64,000 nt of DNA from Calothrix sp. NIES-2100 (GTDB taxonomy: Bacteria; Cyanobacteriota; Cyanobacteriia; Cyanobacteriales; Nostocaceae): NCBI RefSeq assembly GCF_002368195.1, contig NZ_AP018178.1:9580205-9644204 (forward strand), in the 5' to 3' direction. A program made the translations under genes and the position numbers. Positions 53,928 to 63,045 of the stretch are shown in pieces (within the stretch, counting starts at the first letter, position 1; each line of letters opens with the position of its first letter). The notes beneath the pieces were generated by a model. The model had not been told where the DNA came from. It ran no database searches and was given only the letters and a program-made list of their open reading frames with translations.

Positions 53928-55793
53928 AGGATGAAAATAATTGTAGATTTCTTGAGCTAAACGTGGGCCGATGCTAGGGACTTGGGCTAGTTGTGCGGGT
54001 GTTGCTTGGCGAATATAATCAACAGAGCGGAAATGTCCTAACAGCAGCTTTTGGCGATGGTGTCCTAAGCCAGGAATTTCATCTAAACGCGATCGCTTTA
54101 ATTTGTCACTACGCTGTTGGCGATGGAAACTGACAGCAAAACGATGGGCTTCATCTCGCAATCTTCGCAACAGTTGTACCCCTGGTTGTTCTGCATCGGT
54201 TTCTAAAGGTTGAGATTCTCCAGGTAAAAAAATCTCTTCTCGTCGCTTCGCTAAACTCACAACGCGCAAGTCTTCTAATAAGTTCATTTCTTGTAAAATA
54301 GCGACAACCGATGATAATTGACCTTTACCGCCATCGATCATCACTAAATCCGGCCAGTCAGGATTTCCGACACGTTGTAATTGCGGATCTTCAATATATT
54401 TGCGAAAGCGACGCTGAATAACTTCCGCTAAACTGGCGAAATCATCTGAATGTCCGGCTGTAACTGTGGGATTTTTAATTTTGTAGTGGCGATAGTACTG
54501 TTTAGCTGGTAACCCATCAATAAATACTACTTGGGAAGCGACTGCATTCGACCCCTGAATGTGGGAAATATCATAACCTTCAATGCGGTGGGGTAAGTCG
54601 GGTAAATCGACAATCGCGGCTAAATCTTGCATTGCTTGCTGGTTGCGATCGCCCAATTTTTGCATTCTTTGCAATTCATATTGAGCATTGCGCTCTACCA
54701 TCTCAATTAATTCTGCCTTAGTTTGGCGCTGAGGAGCTAAAATTGTGACTTTTCGTCCTTTACGCTGAGTTAAGACATCTGCTAAGATTTCCGCCTCTGG
54801 TAACTCATGCTGTACCAAAATTTCTATGGGAATTTCTACTGCGTCAGCAGTTTGGTAGTGTTCTTCTAAAACTCGTTGTAAAATAGCACCAGGTTCAGCG
54901 TGGGCATCCGCTACAAATGCCAAGCGTCCGACTAATTGCCCAGCCCGAATTTGAAATAATTGGATGTAAGCGAGTTGTTCATCTCCTGCCAAGGCTATCG
55001 CATCCCGCGAAACTGTATCATCTGGTAAGGATACTTTCTGCTGTGCGGTCAGCGATTTTAACCCAGCTATTTGATCGCGAATCCGCGCTGCTGACTCAAA
55101 ATTCAACGCTTCGGCGGATTTCTCCATCTGCTGTGTCAAAATCTCAATCAATTCTTGAGTTCGCCCTTGAAATACCATCGCCACCTTCTGCACAGTTTTA
55201 CGGTATTCTTCCGGTGAAATTAGCTGTTGACATACTCCCGGACAGCGTCCTAAATCATAATTTAAACAAGGACGGTCTTTAAATAGTGGTTGTGGCCGTT
55301 GTCGCAGGGAAAAAATCCGCTTTGATATGCGTAATATCTCCCGTAATAAACCTGCATCTGTATATGGCCCGTAAAACTTATCTTTTTCCTTACCTAATTG
55401 GCGTTTGCGGGTGATAAAAATTCGTGGATAATCTTCTGACCAAGTGATGCAAACATAGGGATATTTTTTATCATCCTTGAGCAGCACATTAAAATATGGC
55501 TGGTGCTGCTTGATCAAATTGGCTTCCAGCGCCAAGGCTTCTGCTTCAGAATCCGTAACAATAAATTCAATTTCTGCCACTTGTTTTACCATTGTGGCAA
55601 TGCGATCGCTTTTGTTGTAGCCATCACGGAAATAGGAACGCACGCGCGATCGCAATTTCCGCGATTTCCCGATGTAGATAATGCGATCGTCTGCGTCTCG
55701 CATAAAATAAACACCTGGTTCCGCCGGGATTTCGGCTAGACGGTTTTCCAGGCGTTCAGTATCTTTAAGCAGTGTTTGAGCAACTTTTATCAC
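53922..55793 (-). CDS. uvrC: UvrABC system protein C
   Basis: Excinuclease subunit that makes both incisions in nucleotide excision repair; about 623-631 residues. GIY-YIG domain (GVYFMRDADDRIIYIGKSRK), cysteine-rich region (CLNYDLGRCPGVC), UVR motif (LNFESAARIRDQI), RNase H-like endonuclease domain (RIEGYDISHIQGSNAVASQV, VMIDGGKGQ) and a C-terminal helix-hairpin-helix (IPGLGHHRQKLLLGHF; VPSIGPRLAQEIY). The start is uncertain: GTG 55793 (MIKVAQTLL) or TTG 55817 after AGGTGG. Confidence 0.95.
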   Translation of the reverse strand: MIKVAQTLLKDTERLENRLAEIPAEPGVYFMRDADDRIIYIGKSRKLRSRVRSYFRDGYNKSDRIATMVKQVAEIEFIVTDSEAEALALEANLIKQHQPYFNVLLKDDKKYPYVCITWSEDYPRIFITRKRQLGKEKDKFYGPYTDAGLLREILRISKRIFSLRQRPQPLFKDRPCLNYDLGRCPGVCQQLISPEEYRKTVQKVAMVFQGRTQELIEILTQQMEKSAEALNFESAARIRDQIAGLKSLTAQQKVSLPDDTVSRDAIALAGDEQLAYIQLFQIRAGQLVGRLAFVADAHAEPGAILQRVLEEHYQTADAVEIPIEILVQHELPEAEILADVLTQRKGRKVTILAPQRQTKAELIEMVERNAQYELQRMQKLGDRNQQAMQDLAAIVDLPDLPHRIEGYDISHIQGSNAVASQVVFIDGLPAKQYYRHYKIKNPTVTAGHSDDFASLAEVIQRRFRKYIEDPQLQRVGNPDWPDLVMIDGGKGQLSSVVAILQEMNLLEDLRVVSLAKRREEIFLPGESQPLETDAEQPGVQLLRRLRDEAHRFAVSFHRQQRSDKLKRSRLDEIPGLGHHRQKLLLGHFRSVDYIRQATPAQLAQVPSIGPRLAQEIYNYFHPA

Positions 55794-55956
55794 GACAAAA
55801 TCTAGGTAAATTAACAATCCACCTATTTCTATTTTAAAGAAAATATATTTTTTTGTGTCAATTTCCTAAGTCTCGGATGAAGTCAGCTGAAGACTGAAGG
55901 CTGAACTATGAAGTATGAAATTCCCCTTAGTCATTTGTGTTTAAAAATAACAAATG

Positions 55957-56068
55957 ACTAGTAACGAGGACTTACGCAAAAATCATCCCAAAGCCTTGAT
56001 ATGCTGTAGGGGCAATTAATGAATTGCCCCTACATTCCGTACTTAATGCGTAAGTCCTAGTTACTAAT
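55957..56068. repeat. MITE with TTACGCA ends and internal hairpin
   Basis: 22-bp inverted ends (ACTAGTAACGAGGACTTACGCA, and TGCGTAAGTCCTAGTTACTAAT at 56047-56068; 20 of 22 pair). The inside has a perfect hairpin, TGTAGGGGCAATT facing AATTGCCCCTACA. A half-copy end is at about 51651. No transposase; non-autonomous. Confidence 0.7.
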
Positions 56069-56081
56069 GAAAGTAGAGCGA

Positions 56082-56495
56082 TCAAGACGCTAATTTTTCT
56101 TCAATTATCATCGTTAGCTCTTTCAGATTGACAGGTTTCACAAAATAGTGAGCAGCGCCCAAATTCATTGCTCGTTCTCGATCGTCCCTAAAAGCAAAGG
56201 CTGAAACTACAATGATCGGTATCGGTGATAAAACCGGATTATGCTGGATTTTTTCTAGCAATGAATAACCATCAATGTCGGGTAATTTTAAATCCAATAA
56301 TATTAACTCCGGCTGGAATTTATTGACAGTTGAGAATAAAGCAGAGCCTACCGACAAACTGTGGACATTGTATCCACAGTAACTTAGATAGTCGCTCAGC
56401 AACATTCTATTTACATCATTATCCTCAATTAGCAAAATTCGTCTAAGTCGTTGGGACTTTAAACGCTGATTTATAGGGAGTAATTGTGCTGTCAT
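56082..56495 (-). CDS. Single-domain response regulator
   Basis: 137-residue CheY-like receiver with a 15-residue N-terminal extension. Phospho-acceptor D68 in ILLDLKLP, acidic pair E24/D25 (IEDND), conserved S98 (VVSAF) and K120 (YFVKPVN). No output domain, so it is likely an intermediate or diffusible partner of a histidine kinase, none of which is adjacent. ATG start. Confidence 0.9.
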   Translation of the reverse strand: MTAQLLPINQRLKSQRLRRILLIEDNDVNRMLLSDYLSYCGYNVHSLSVGSALFSTVNKFQPELILLDLKLPDIDGYSLLEKIQHNPVLSPIPIIVVSAFAFRDDRERAMNLGAAHYFVKPVNLKELTMIIEEKLAS

Positions 56496-56867
56496 TGTTA
56501 GTTATAATTTGTTATCAAACCCTGACTTTCTGTTAAAAAAATTAAACAAAACTCCTTATAAAGTATTAGGAAGATAGCCAATTTACTTCATGAATGTCGG
56601 TAATATTTCAATAAATTGAACTTAGCTTTTGTTTAATTACGCTTTATATTATTATCCTAAAAAGGATCTAATTAAAAAATTAATAATTTCTTTAACTCTT
56701 TTTGTGGTAATTTATGATAATAAATAAATTGGTGTATTTTCCGCTATTTTTGCCCACTGGCATCAACAATAGTCAATGGTTAAGAGTCCAGAGTCAATAG
56801 TCCAGAGTCGAGAGTGGAGAATTTATTGACCAATGACCAATGACCAATGACTATTGACTCCATGCTC
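56496..56867. other. Intergenic region with heptad repeats
   Basis: About 370 bp, mostly AT-rich, with heptads of the AGTCAATGGTT/AGTCCAGAGTC and GACCAATGACCAATGACC type at about 56769-56860. Confidence 0.6.
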
Positions 56868-58067
56868 CTACAGGAACTCAGCAATTCTCTCAACAGCAGT
56901 TTCTAAAATAGGTGGCTCGTGTACTAAGGCAAAGCGAACATACCCTTCACCAGATTTGCCAAAGCCAGCACCAGGGGCTGCTGCTACTCCAGTCTTTTTA
57001 ACTAGTTGCGTACAAAACTCTTGGGAATTATGACTCCAAGTAGTTGGCAATTTTGCCCAAATATACATTGTGGCTTTGGGTGTGGGAACTTGCCAGCCAA
57101 TACGATGTAAAGCACTAATGAATGTATCACGACGTTGGCGGAAGGTCGCCACAGCTTTTTCCACTCCGATTTGGGGACCACTCAAAGCGGCGATCGCACC
57201 ATTCAAAATTCCCCGATACTGATTAAAATCAACGGCTGCTTTGACTTGACGTAAAGCCCGAATTAATTCGGCATTACCAATGGCATAGCCAATCCGGAAG
57301 CCACCCATATTGTAGGATTTGGAAAGGGTGAACAATTCAATCGAGATGCTTTTATCTGGGTCAGCTTGCAGAATTGAGGGAACGAGGGACAAATCTGAGT
57401 TGATTAACAGTCCCCTGTTCTGGTCTTCTGCAAATACCAAATCTACGTAGGGAAAGTCGTGAACCAGGGCGATATTATGCTGCTGACAAAAAGCTACTGC
57501 TTCTTGGAAGAAAGCTAAAGGAGCGATCGCGGAAGTAGGATTGTGGGGATAGCTTAAAACCATCATCCGCGATTGTGCCAACACAGGAGCGGGAATATCG
57601 TTAAATACGGGTAAAAAATCATTTTCTGCCCGTAATGGCATCGGGTAGATTTGACCGCTAGCTAAGTATACTCCCCCAGCATGGGAGGGGTAGCCTGGAT
57701 CGAGCAACAGGGCAAAATCTCCAGGGTTGAGTAATGCTAGGGGCAAATGCGCTGTACCTTCTTGGGAACCAATTAACGGCAATACCTCAGTTTCCGGATC
57801 GACTTTTATACCAAATTTCTTTTCGTACCAATTAGCCGCCGCTTGGCGAAAGCCTTGAGTTCCGTGAAACAGCAAATAGCCGTGAGTACTAGGATCATAA
57901 AGCGACTGAGCGATCGCTTCAATCACATGAGCTGACGCTGGTAAATCAGAAGATCCTAAAGACAAATCAATTAACTCTCGGCCAGCAGCCAAAGCTACAG
58001 CCTTGGCTCTGTCCATATCTGCAAATACATTAGATTGCAGGGGTTGTAAACGCTTTGCAAATTCCAT
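56868..58067 (-). CDS. Class I/II pyridoxal-phosphate aminotransferase
   Basis: About 399 residues, fold type I. N-terminal LIDLSLGSSDLPA, IGSQEGTAHLPLALLNPGD, substrate/PLP contacts in LSYPHNPTSA and HDFPYVDLVF, Schiff-base K250 in TLSKSYNMGG, and FRIGYAIG. It resembles AspC/succinyldiaminopimelate aminotransferase-like enzymes, but the donor cannot be read from sequence; it is not DapL. ATG 58067 is preferred to a TTG three codons earlier; the upstream DNA is heptad repeat, without a clear ribosome site. Confidence 0.88.
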   Translation of the reverse strand: MEFAKRLQPLQSNVFADMDRAKAVALAAGRELIDLSLGSSDLPASAHVIEAIAQSLYDPSTHGYLLFHGTQGFRQAAANWYEKKFGIKVDPETEVLPLIGSQEGTAHLPLALLNPGDFALLLDPGYPSHAGGVYLASGQIYPMPLRAENDFLPVFNDIPAPVLAQSRMMVLSYPHNPTSAIAPLAFFQEAVAFCQQHNIALVHDFPYVDLVFAEDQNRGLLINSDLSLVPSILQADPDKSISIELFTLSKSYNMGGFRIGYAIGNAELIRALRQVKAAVDFNQYRGILNGAIAALSGPQIGVEKAVATFRQRRDTFISALHRIGWQVPTPKATMYIWAKLPTTWSHNSQEFCTQLVKKTGVAAAPGAGFGKSGEGYVRFALVHEPPILETAVERIAEFL

Positions 58068-58192
58068 ATTAATCAATGGTCAATTGTCATTAGTCATTAG
58101 TCATTAGTCATTAGTCAAAAAGCTCTGAACTTTAGACTATGGACTATTGACTATAGACTATTGACTGTGGAATGTGGACACTTGACTATAGA

Positions 58193-58528
58193 CTAATTAC
58201 TGTTTAAATGTGGATCTAAAAGGCTGAGTAATTTGTCTTTACCAATGACTCCTTCAAAAGATACCAATATTTCTTCGCCTTTAATTAGCCTGAGAGCAGG
58301 TACGCCTTCCACTTGGTATTGCTTAACAGTCAGTGGGTTGGGGTCAATTTCCATTTTAACAACCTTGAGGCGATCGCTGTACTTGGTAGCCGCAAGGTTG
58401 ATCAGTGGTGACATAAGTTGACAAGGCCCACACCAAGAAGCCCAAAAGTAAACCAATACTGGCAGATCGGCTGTCAAAACTTCGGTTTCAAACTCAGCAT
58501 CAGTTATGGTGATTACACCTTTACTCAT
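58193..58528 (-). CDS. Thioredoxin
   Basis: 111-residue thioredoxin fold with the active site WCGPC (C33, C36), and cis-Pro in GVPALRL. Cytoplasmic disulfide reductase; which thioredoxin class is not clear from sequence alone. ATG 58528 (MSKGVITITD) with GGAG upstream is chosen; the frame opens 19 codons earlier but that N-terminus is not thioredoxin-like. Heptad repeats lie on both sides. Confidence 0.93.
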   Translation of the reverse strand: MSKGVITITDAEFETEVLTADLPVLVYFWASWCGPCQLMSPLINLAATKYSDRLKVVKMEIDPNPLTVKQYQVEGVPALRLIKGEEILVSFEGVIGKDKLLSLLDPHLNSN

Positions 58529-58952
58529 TGCAGTCTCCATCAGGTAGCATCGATCAAAGTGGGCACACAAAATACTGTATCCCAATCTGAGTGCTGAGTT
58601 AATAGTTAATGGTCAATGGTCAATGGTCAATGGTTAATGGTCAATGGTCAATGGTCAATGGTCAATGGTCAATGGTCAATGGTTAACGTGAGTTCGATGC
58701 ATAAAATGTATGACTGTAGACTGTGGACTATTGACTGTTGACTGTTGTAGGGGCGGGTTCACAGATATCCTCGTGGATCAACAATGATCTAAATAAACCC
58801 GCCCCTACAGACTGTGGACTACAGACTGTGGACTATTGACTGTGGACTATTGACTGTGGACTATTGACTATGGACTATTGACTGTAGACTATTAAAGCGA
58901 AATCCCACAACCAAAAGGCGTGGGACTAGCGAAAATTAAGTTATGCAAAAAG
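58529..58952. repeat. Block of heptad tandem repeats and a large hairpin
   Basis: At 58605-58686 the unit GGTCAAT repeats about 11 times with few changes (GGTTAAT variants). A palindrome at 58746-58809 (TGTAGGGGCGGGTT...AACCCGCCCCTACA) follows. At 58811-58891, GACTGTGGACTATT units run in tandem. Classic short-tandem-repeat (STRR) class of heterocystous cyanobacteria. No gene inside. Confidence 0.85.
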
Positions 58953-59732
58953 TTACATCTGATCTAGTTGTTTGCGTAAGGATTCCAACTCAGCATCTAC
59001 CACTTCATTAGACTTAGGAGAAGTGGTTTGTTGTTGTGGTGGTAATTGGGGTTGATTGGGTGAACTAGCAGGGCCCAAGGTCATCTGGGCTTTCAAGGCT
59101 GCTAATTCATCGTCAACATCACTACCAGCTTCCAAAGCGGCAAATTGGCTTTCCAGATCTGCACTAGCCAACTCTCCTGCTGACTGAGCGCGCGCTTCTT
59201 GCATCAAGACTTTTTCTTCCATGCGCTCAAAAGCCGACATTGCACTGCTGGTATTCATCCCACTTACCATGTTTTGCAGTTGCTCTTGGGCTTTAGCAGT
59301 GGTAATCCGGGCTTTGAGCATTTCTTTCTTGGTTTTGGCTTCAGAAATCTTGCTTTCTAGCTGGATGAGGTTGCGCTTGAGGGTTTCAACTTGAACGTTT
59401 TGCTGATCTAGGCTAGTTTTGAGAGCAGTGCCAGTTTCGGTGTAAGTTTTTTTGCGTTCCAGGGCTTGCCTTGCTAGGTTCTCATCACCTTTTTGCAGGG
59501 CTAGTTGGGCATTGCGCTGCCATTTATTGATTTCATTTTGGGCATCATTGTACTGCTTTTCAGTGCGTTTTTGTGCAGCGATCGCTTGAGCAACACCCTG
59601 ACGTAGCTGTACTAAGTCTTCCTGCATCTCCAGGATGGCTTGTTCCAGCATTTTTTCAGGATCTTCAGCTTTATTGACCAGGTCGTTGAGGTTAGCACTG
59701 ACTACTCGCTTAATACGATCAAATAATCCCAT
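58953..59732 (-). CDS. vipp1: Vesicle-inducing protein in plastids 1 (IM30)
   Basis: 259-residue PspA/IM30-family protein, needed for thylakoid membrane formation and maintenance. The N-terminal amphipathic helix is MGLFDRIKRVVSANLNDLVN, followed by long coiled-coil hairpins (LEQAILEMQEDLVQLRQGVA). A Pro/Gln linker precedes the C-terminal EVVDAELESLRKQLDQM, the Vipp1-specific extension that PspA lacks. ATG start. It is downstream of a PspA-like paralogue in the same orientation. Confidence 0.95.
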   Translation of the reverse strand: MGLFDRIKRVVSANLNDLVNKAEDPEKMLEQAILEMQEDLVQLRQGVAQAIAAQKRTEKQYNDAQNEINKWQRNAQLALQKGDENLARQALERKKTYTETGTALKTSLDQQNVQVETLKRNLIQLESKISEAKTKKEMLKARITTAKAQEQLQNMVSGMNTSSAMSAFERMEEKVLMQEARAQSAGELASADLESQFAALEAGSDVDDELAALKAQMTLGPASSPNQPQLPPQQQTTSPKSNEVVDAELESLRKQLDQM

Positions 59733-59892
59733 ATGTTTTTTGTTTCCTTGTGTTGTTTACGCAATTTGTTGGTCAGTTAAGCTTTTTACTGTTTAATAGC
59801 TACTTATTCCAATGTAATCTTTCCGGCTGAGAACAGTACCGCCCAACACCCCTTTATTGTTAAGATATACTCCCGCTTAGGTAATTGCCCAA

Positions 59893-60606
59893 TCATGTCG
59901 GATCTTCACTTTTGGGTAACTGCTGTTGTACTACTGTGCTGTTGGCATCATGGAAAACCTGCTCTTTCATTGCTGCTAGTTCGGCATCAATAGTATTTGT
60001 CGATTCCAAAGCGGCAAATTTTTTTTGTAAGTCGTCGCCGCCCAGTTGTGCTATAGCTTCCGATTGCGCCTCTAGGAGCAAAACCTTTTCTTCCATCCGC
60101 TCAAAGGCATTTAAGCTGCTGGTAGCGGAAACTCCATTGAGCATTTCCTGAAGTCGAGCAGATGCTTCAGCTGATCGCGCCCGGGCAATATACAGATCTT
60201 TTTTAGTTCGCAGTTCGGCAATTTTTAACTCCAGCGTCCGCATGTCTTTTTTGAGTCTTTCTACTAAATCGGTTTGCTCTGTCTTTTGATTAAAAAGAGC
60301 TTGGGCAGTTTCTTGGTAAACTCGACGTTTGGTGAGAGCTTCCCGTGCTAGAGTTTCGTTACCTTGTTGCAGTGCCAGTTGGGCGCGACGATACCATTCT
60401 TCGGCTGTAGACTGGGCAGCAGTAGCTTGGCGTTCGGTACGTTTTTGAGTAGCGATCGCACCTGCAACTCCCCGCCGCAATTGCACTAAATTTTCCTGCA
60501 TCTCCAAGACGATTTTTTCCAAAATCTTTTCTGGATCTTCCGCACTGCTGAGCAAACTATTAACATTAGCGCGCAACACCCGCAGGATACGCTTCATCAC
60601 TTCCAT
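59893..60606 (-). CDS. PspA/IM30-family paralogue of Vipp1
   Basis: About 237 residues with the same fold: N-terminal MEVMKRILRVLRANVNSLLS, LEKIVLEMQENLVQLRRGVA and LNAFERMEEKVLLLEAQSEA. It lacks the Vipp1 C-terminal extension and looks like a PspA-type stress protein, so it arose by tandem duplication. ATG 60606 with GGAG 7 bp upstream is chosen over an earlier frame start. It precedes vipp1 by about 160 bp and may be co-transcribed with it. Confidence 0.9.
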   Translation of the reverse strand: MEVMKRILRVLRANVNSLLSSAEDPEKILEKIVLEMQENLVQLRRGVAGAIATQKRTERQATAAQSTAEEWYRRAQLALQQGNETLAREALTKRRVYQETAQALFNQKTEQTDLVERLKKDMRTLELKIAELRTKKDLYIARARSAEASARLQEMLNGVSATSSLNAFERMEEKVLLLEAQSEAIAQLGGDDLQKKFAALESTNTIDAELAAMKEQVFHDANSTVVQQQLPKSEDPT

Positions 60607-60639
60607 GTCGGATCTCCATTCACTTTTTGCCAATTAATA

Positions 60640-60782
60640 GTAGGGGGATGAGGGGCAGGGGGGATGAGGGGGGATGAGGGAGACAAGGGAGACAAGCACA
60701 GAAGTCTGAGCGCCGGCGTCCGGCGCTCAGAACTTCGGGGAGACAAATAACTATTGTCCAATGCCCCATGCCCCATACCTCT
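60640..60782. repeat. G-rich and CGCCGG palindrome repeats
   Basis: GGGGGATGAGGGGCAGGGGGG tracts are followed by a palindrome, GAAGTCTGAGCGCCGG facing CCGGCGCTCAGAACTTC (60701-60736), then TGCCCCATGCCCCATACC. The palindrome could end transcription of the gene at 60783. Confidence 0.65.
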
Positions 60783-62057
60783 TTATGGCTGCTGCACTCT
60801 AGCTTGAATTCCGTTTTTCTGTAGTAGTTCCAGCTGTTTTTGCACTTCCTTTTGCGTTTTCAAAGCACCCAGATAAATCAATTTGTTATCGGGTGATAAA
60901 TAAGCATCAGGAACTACTCGCCGTGCCGAGGCAAAAGAGCGCTCATTTTGATTATCGATGACTACATGATAAAAACCATCTGCTGAGGGTTTGAGTTGTG
61001 GATTGAGTTCAGTTTGGGTGGCGGTTGGGGAGTTAGGCGCTACAGGCGAATTGCTCGGAGCCAACGGCTGCACCTGAGGTGATGGCGCTACTGCGATCGG
61101 ATTTATCGGTTGTGGGGAAGATAATTCTCCGGGGGGTTTAACTGGGGGAGCAACTGTTTGTGCTGGCACAGGGTTAGGCAATATTCGGGGGGTTGCTGGG
61201 GCTTTGGGGTTTAAGGCCACAACATCATTTGGATCATTAACTTCTGGAAACTCTTTAGCTGCTAGATTGGGATATTTAGGTATGGGTGTAAGTAATGGCT
61301 CAGGCTGCTCTGGGGAATTACTAACAACTCCTGTAGTATTTTCCGTAGTAGGGTTAGAGGATTTAGGATTAAATAATTTACTGATATTGAACTGAGTCAA
61401 ACCTTTGGGATTGAATATTACGTATCCTAAAGTCAGACTTGCTACTAACAGCAGTAGCATAGAACCTATACCCAAAGGTGAAAGTATACCATCGTTAGAA
61501 CTGCTGGCCTGTTTCGTTTTTGGTTGATCGTCTGTCACACTGCGCAGCAGTGCTTCACTAGATTCTAAATAATCATCAGGCTCTTTAGGGGTTTCATCTG
61601 TCTGTAAGAGAGTGTCATCCTGAACAGCCTGCTTTGTAGGTATGATACTACTCTCCGGTTTGGTTGGGGGTGGGGGTGGTGGTGGTGGTGTTGGTGTTTG
61701 GGTATCTTCCGGGGTGGAAGATAACAGCAGATGATCCATGTCATCCAACTGTGCCGTATCTGTACCTGCTGCCATTGCTGGAGTATCAGATATTACAGAT
61801 TCTGGGATATTGGGTTTGATTTCTGCTGCTTGAGATTGCTCTAAGATGGCAGCAGCGATCGCTTGCGGTGAACTACCGACATAACTAATTACACGCGCAG
61901 GGTTTGCTAGCCTAGCATTGTTGCGTGTGCGTCGATATCTAGCTAACTCTTGATCTAGCTGTACTTCTAAACTCGCCAGTGCCGCTTTTAGTACTGGCTT
62001 TAAACTAGGTGTTTTAGACAGTTGAGACTGGGAATCTATTTGCGGATTGTGACTCAT
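60783..62057 (-). CDS. Proline-rich membrane protein with SPOR-like C-terminal domain
   Basis: About 424 residues. Polyproline run (TPTPPPPPPPPTKPES) near 128-143, one membrane helix (PLGIGSMLLLLVASLTLGYV) at about 205-225, long Pro/Asn-rich linker, and a final about 75 residues (DGFYHVVIDNQNERSFASAR, AYLSPDNKLIYLGALKTQKE, VQKQLELLQKNGIQARVQQP) that look like a SPOR-type sugar-wall-binding fold. A periplasmic role at the division site or cell wall is inferred from that alone. ATG 62057 with GGAG upstream. Confidence 0.72.
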   Translation of the reverse strand: MSHNPQIDSQSQLSKTPSLKPVLKAALASLEVQLDQELARYRRTRNNARLANPARVISYVGSSPQAIAAAILEQSQAAEIKPNIPESVISDTPAMAAGTDTAQLDDMDHLLLSSTPEDTQTPTPPPPPPPPTKPESSIIPTKQAVQDDTLLQTDETPKEPDDYLESSEALLRSVTDDQPKTKQASSSNDGILSPLGIGSMLLLLVASLTLGYVIFNPKGLTQFNISKLFNPKSSNPTTENTTGVVSNSPEQPEPLLTPIPKYPNLAAKEFPEVNDPNDVVALNPKAPATPRILPNPVPAQTVAPPVKPPGELSSPQPINPIAVAPSPQVQPLAPSNSPVAPNSPTATQTELNPQLKPSADGFYHVVIDNQNERSFASARRVVPDAYLSPDNKLIYLGALKTQKEVQKQLELLQKNGIQARVQQP

Positions 62058-62499
62058 TGCCTGCTCCATAAAACTGATACAAAGCCGGACATATACAAAA
62101 GATGAATGTTTACTTTCTGCTGCTTGGGGGACTGTTAACAGCAATGAATCTTTATCTTAAATCAGCAATTCAAGTCCCGCTATACCAATGTTAAAGGCAG
62201 ATGAATTGCCTATTACAAACGAGACACCCCTTACTCAGTATCGAGCAAAAGCGTTTCGGCGGCAAAGTGGCAGTAGAGTTTTTAACAGTTTGTATGATAT
62301 TGTTCTTAATAAAAATTAAATCAAAAAATGATTGTCTACGAAGCAAAAGCAACAGCAAGATTCATAGCAGTTACTCAAGGTAAATTAAGTCTTGATAACT
62401 GCTATTTTTTTCAGTAACTCTTGCTGACAGTATGGGATAGATGGTTACTATCTTGTTGTGCCGAGTGTTCCCAAAGTCGTGTTAGGCTTTTTTGACAAG
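62058..62499. other. Divergent intergenic region
   Basis: About 440 bp between two divergent genes. AT-rich near 62300. No clear repeats or RNA genes. A short frame at 62201-62383 has no support. Confidence 0.5.
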
Positions 62500-63045
62500 A
62501 TGTCTTTTGAATCAGTTAATGATATTTTAGGTGTTCTGGAAAAGCAGGCTAAATGGCAAGAACAACCTTTTCAACGCTTGCTACAAATTTGGCCGGAAGT
62601 TGTCGGAGTAGCCGTTGGCGCACATACTCGACCATTGTCGATTCAGCGTGATGTTTTACGGGTTGCGACTTCTAGCGCTGCTTGGGCGCAAAACTTGACT
62701 TTTAAACGTCAGACCCTAATTGTGAAGTTGAATGAAAAACTGCCGACGTCTTTGGTAGATATTCGCTTTTCTACTGCTGGGTGGCAATCTTCTCCAGAAG
62801 AGAAAAAGTCGCAACCAACGGTTTTACCATCTGAACATCCTAGTTATGTAGGTGATTTGAGTACCTCTAAGAGCGTTCTCATACCCAATACTATGAATCC
62901 AAAGGCAGCTTTTGGGCATTGGTCTAAGGTAATACAAGAGCGATCGCATAGCTTACCCCTTTGTCCCCAGTGTCAATCTCCCACCCCACCAGGTGAACTC
63001 CAGCGTTGGGATGTCTGTTCTTTTTGTGCTGCCAAGCAATTGTAA
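62500..63045 (+). CDS. DciA-type DUF721 protein with zinc-ribbon tail
   Basis: 181 residues. Residues about 1-85 are the DUF721/DciA domain (LLQIWPEVVGVAVGAHTRPL, VLRVATSSAAWAQNLTF). DciA is the ancestral loader of the replicative helicase DnaB, and cyanobacteria use it in place of DnaC. The C-terminus has a zinc ribbon (CPQCQSP...CSFCAAK), usual in the cyanobacterial form. ATG 62500 (MSFESVNDIL) is chosen; the frame extends 14 codons upstream. Confidence 0.85.
   Translation: MSFESVNDILGVLEKQAKWQEQPFQRLLQIWPEVVGVAVGAHTRPLSIQRDVLRVATSSAAWAQNLTFKRQTLIVKLNEKLPTSLVDIRFSTAGWQSSPEEKKSQPTVLPSEHPSYVGDLSTSKSVLIPNTMNPKAAFGHWSKVIQERSHSLPLCPQCQSPTPPGELQRWDVCSFCAAKQL

Noticed and set aside
58605..58891. 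CRISPR-like tandem repeat
   Set aside because: Units are 7 bp without unique spacers of constant length, so this is a short tandem repeat array, not CRISPR.
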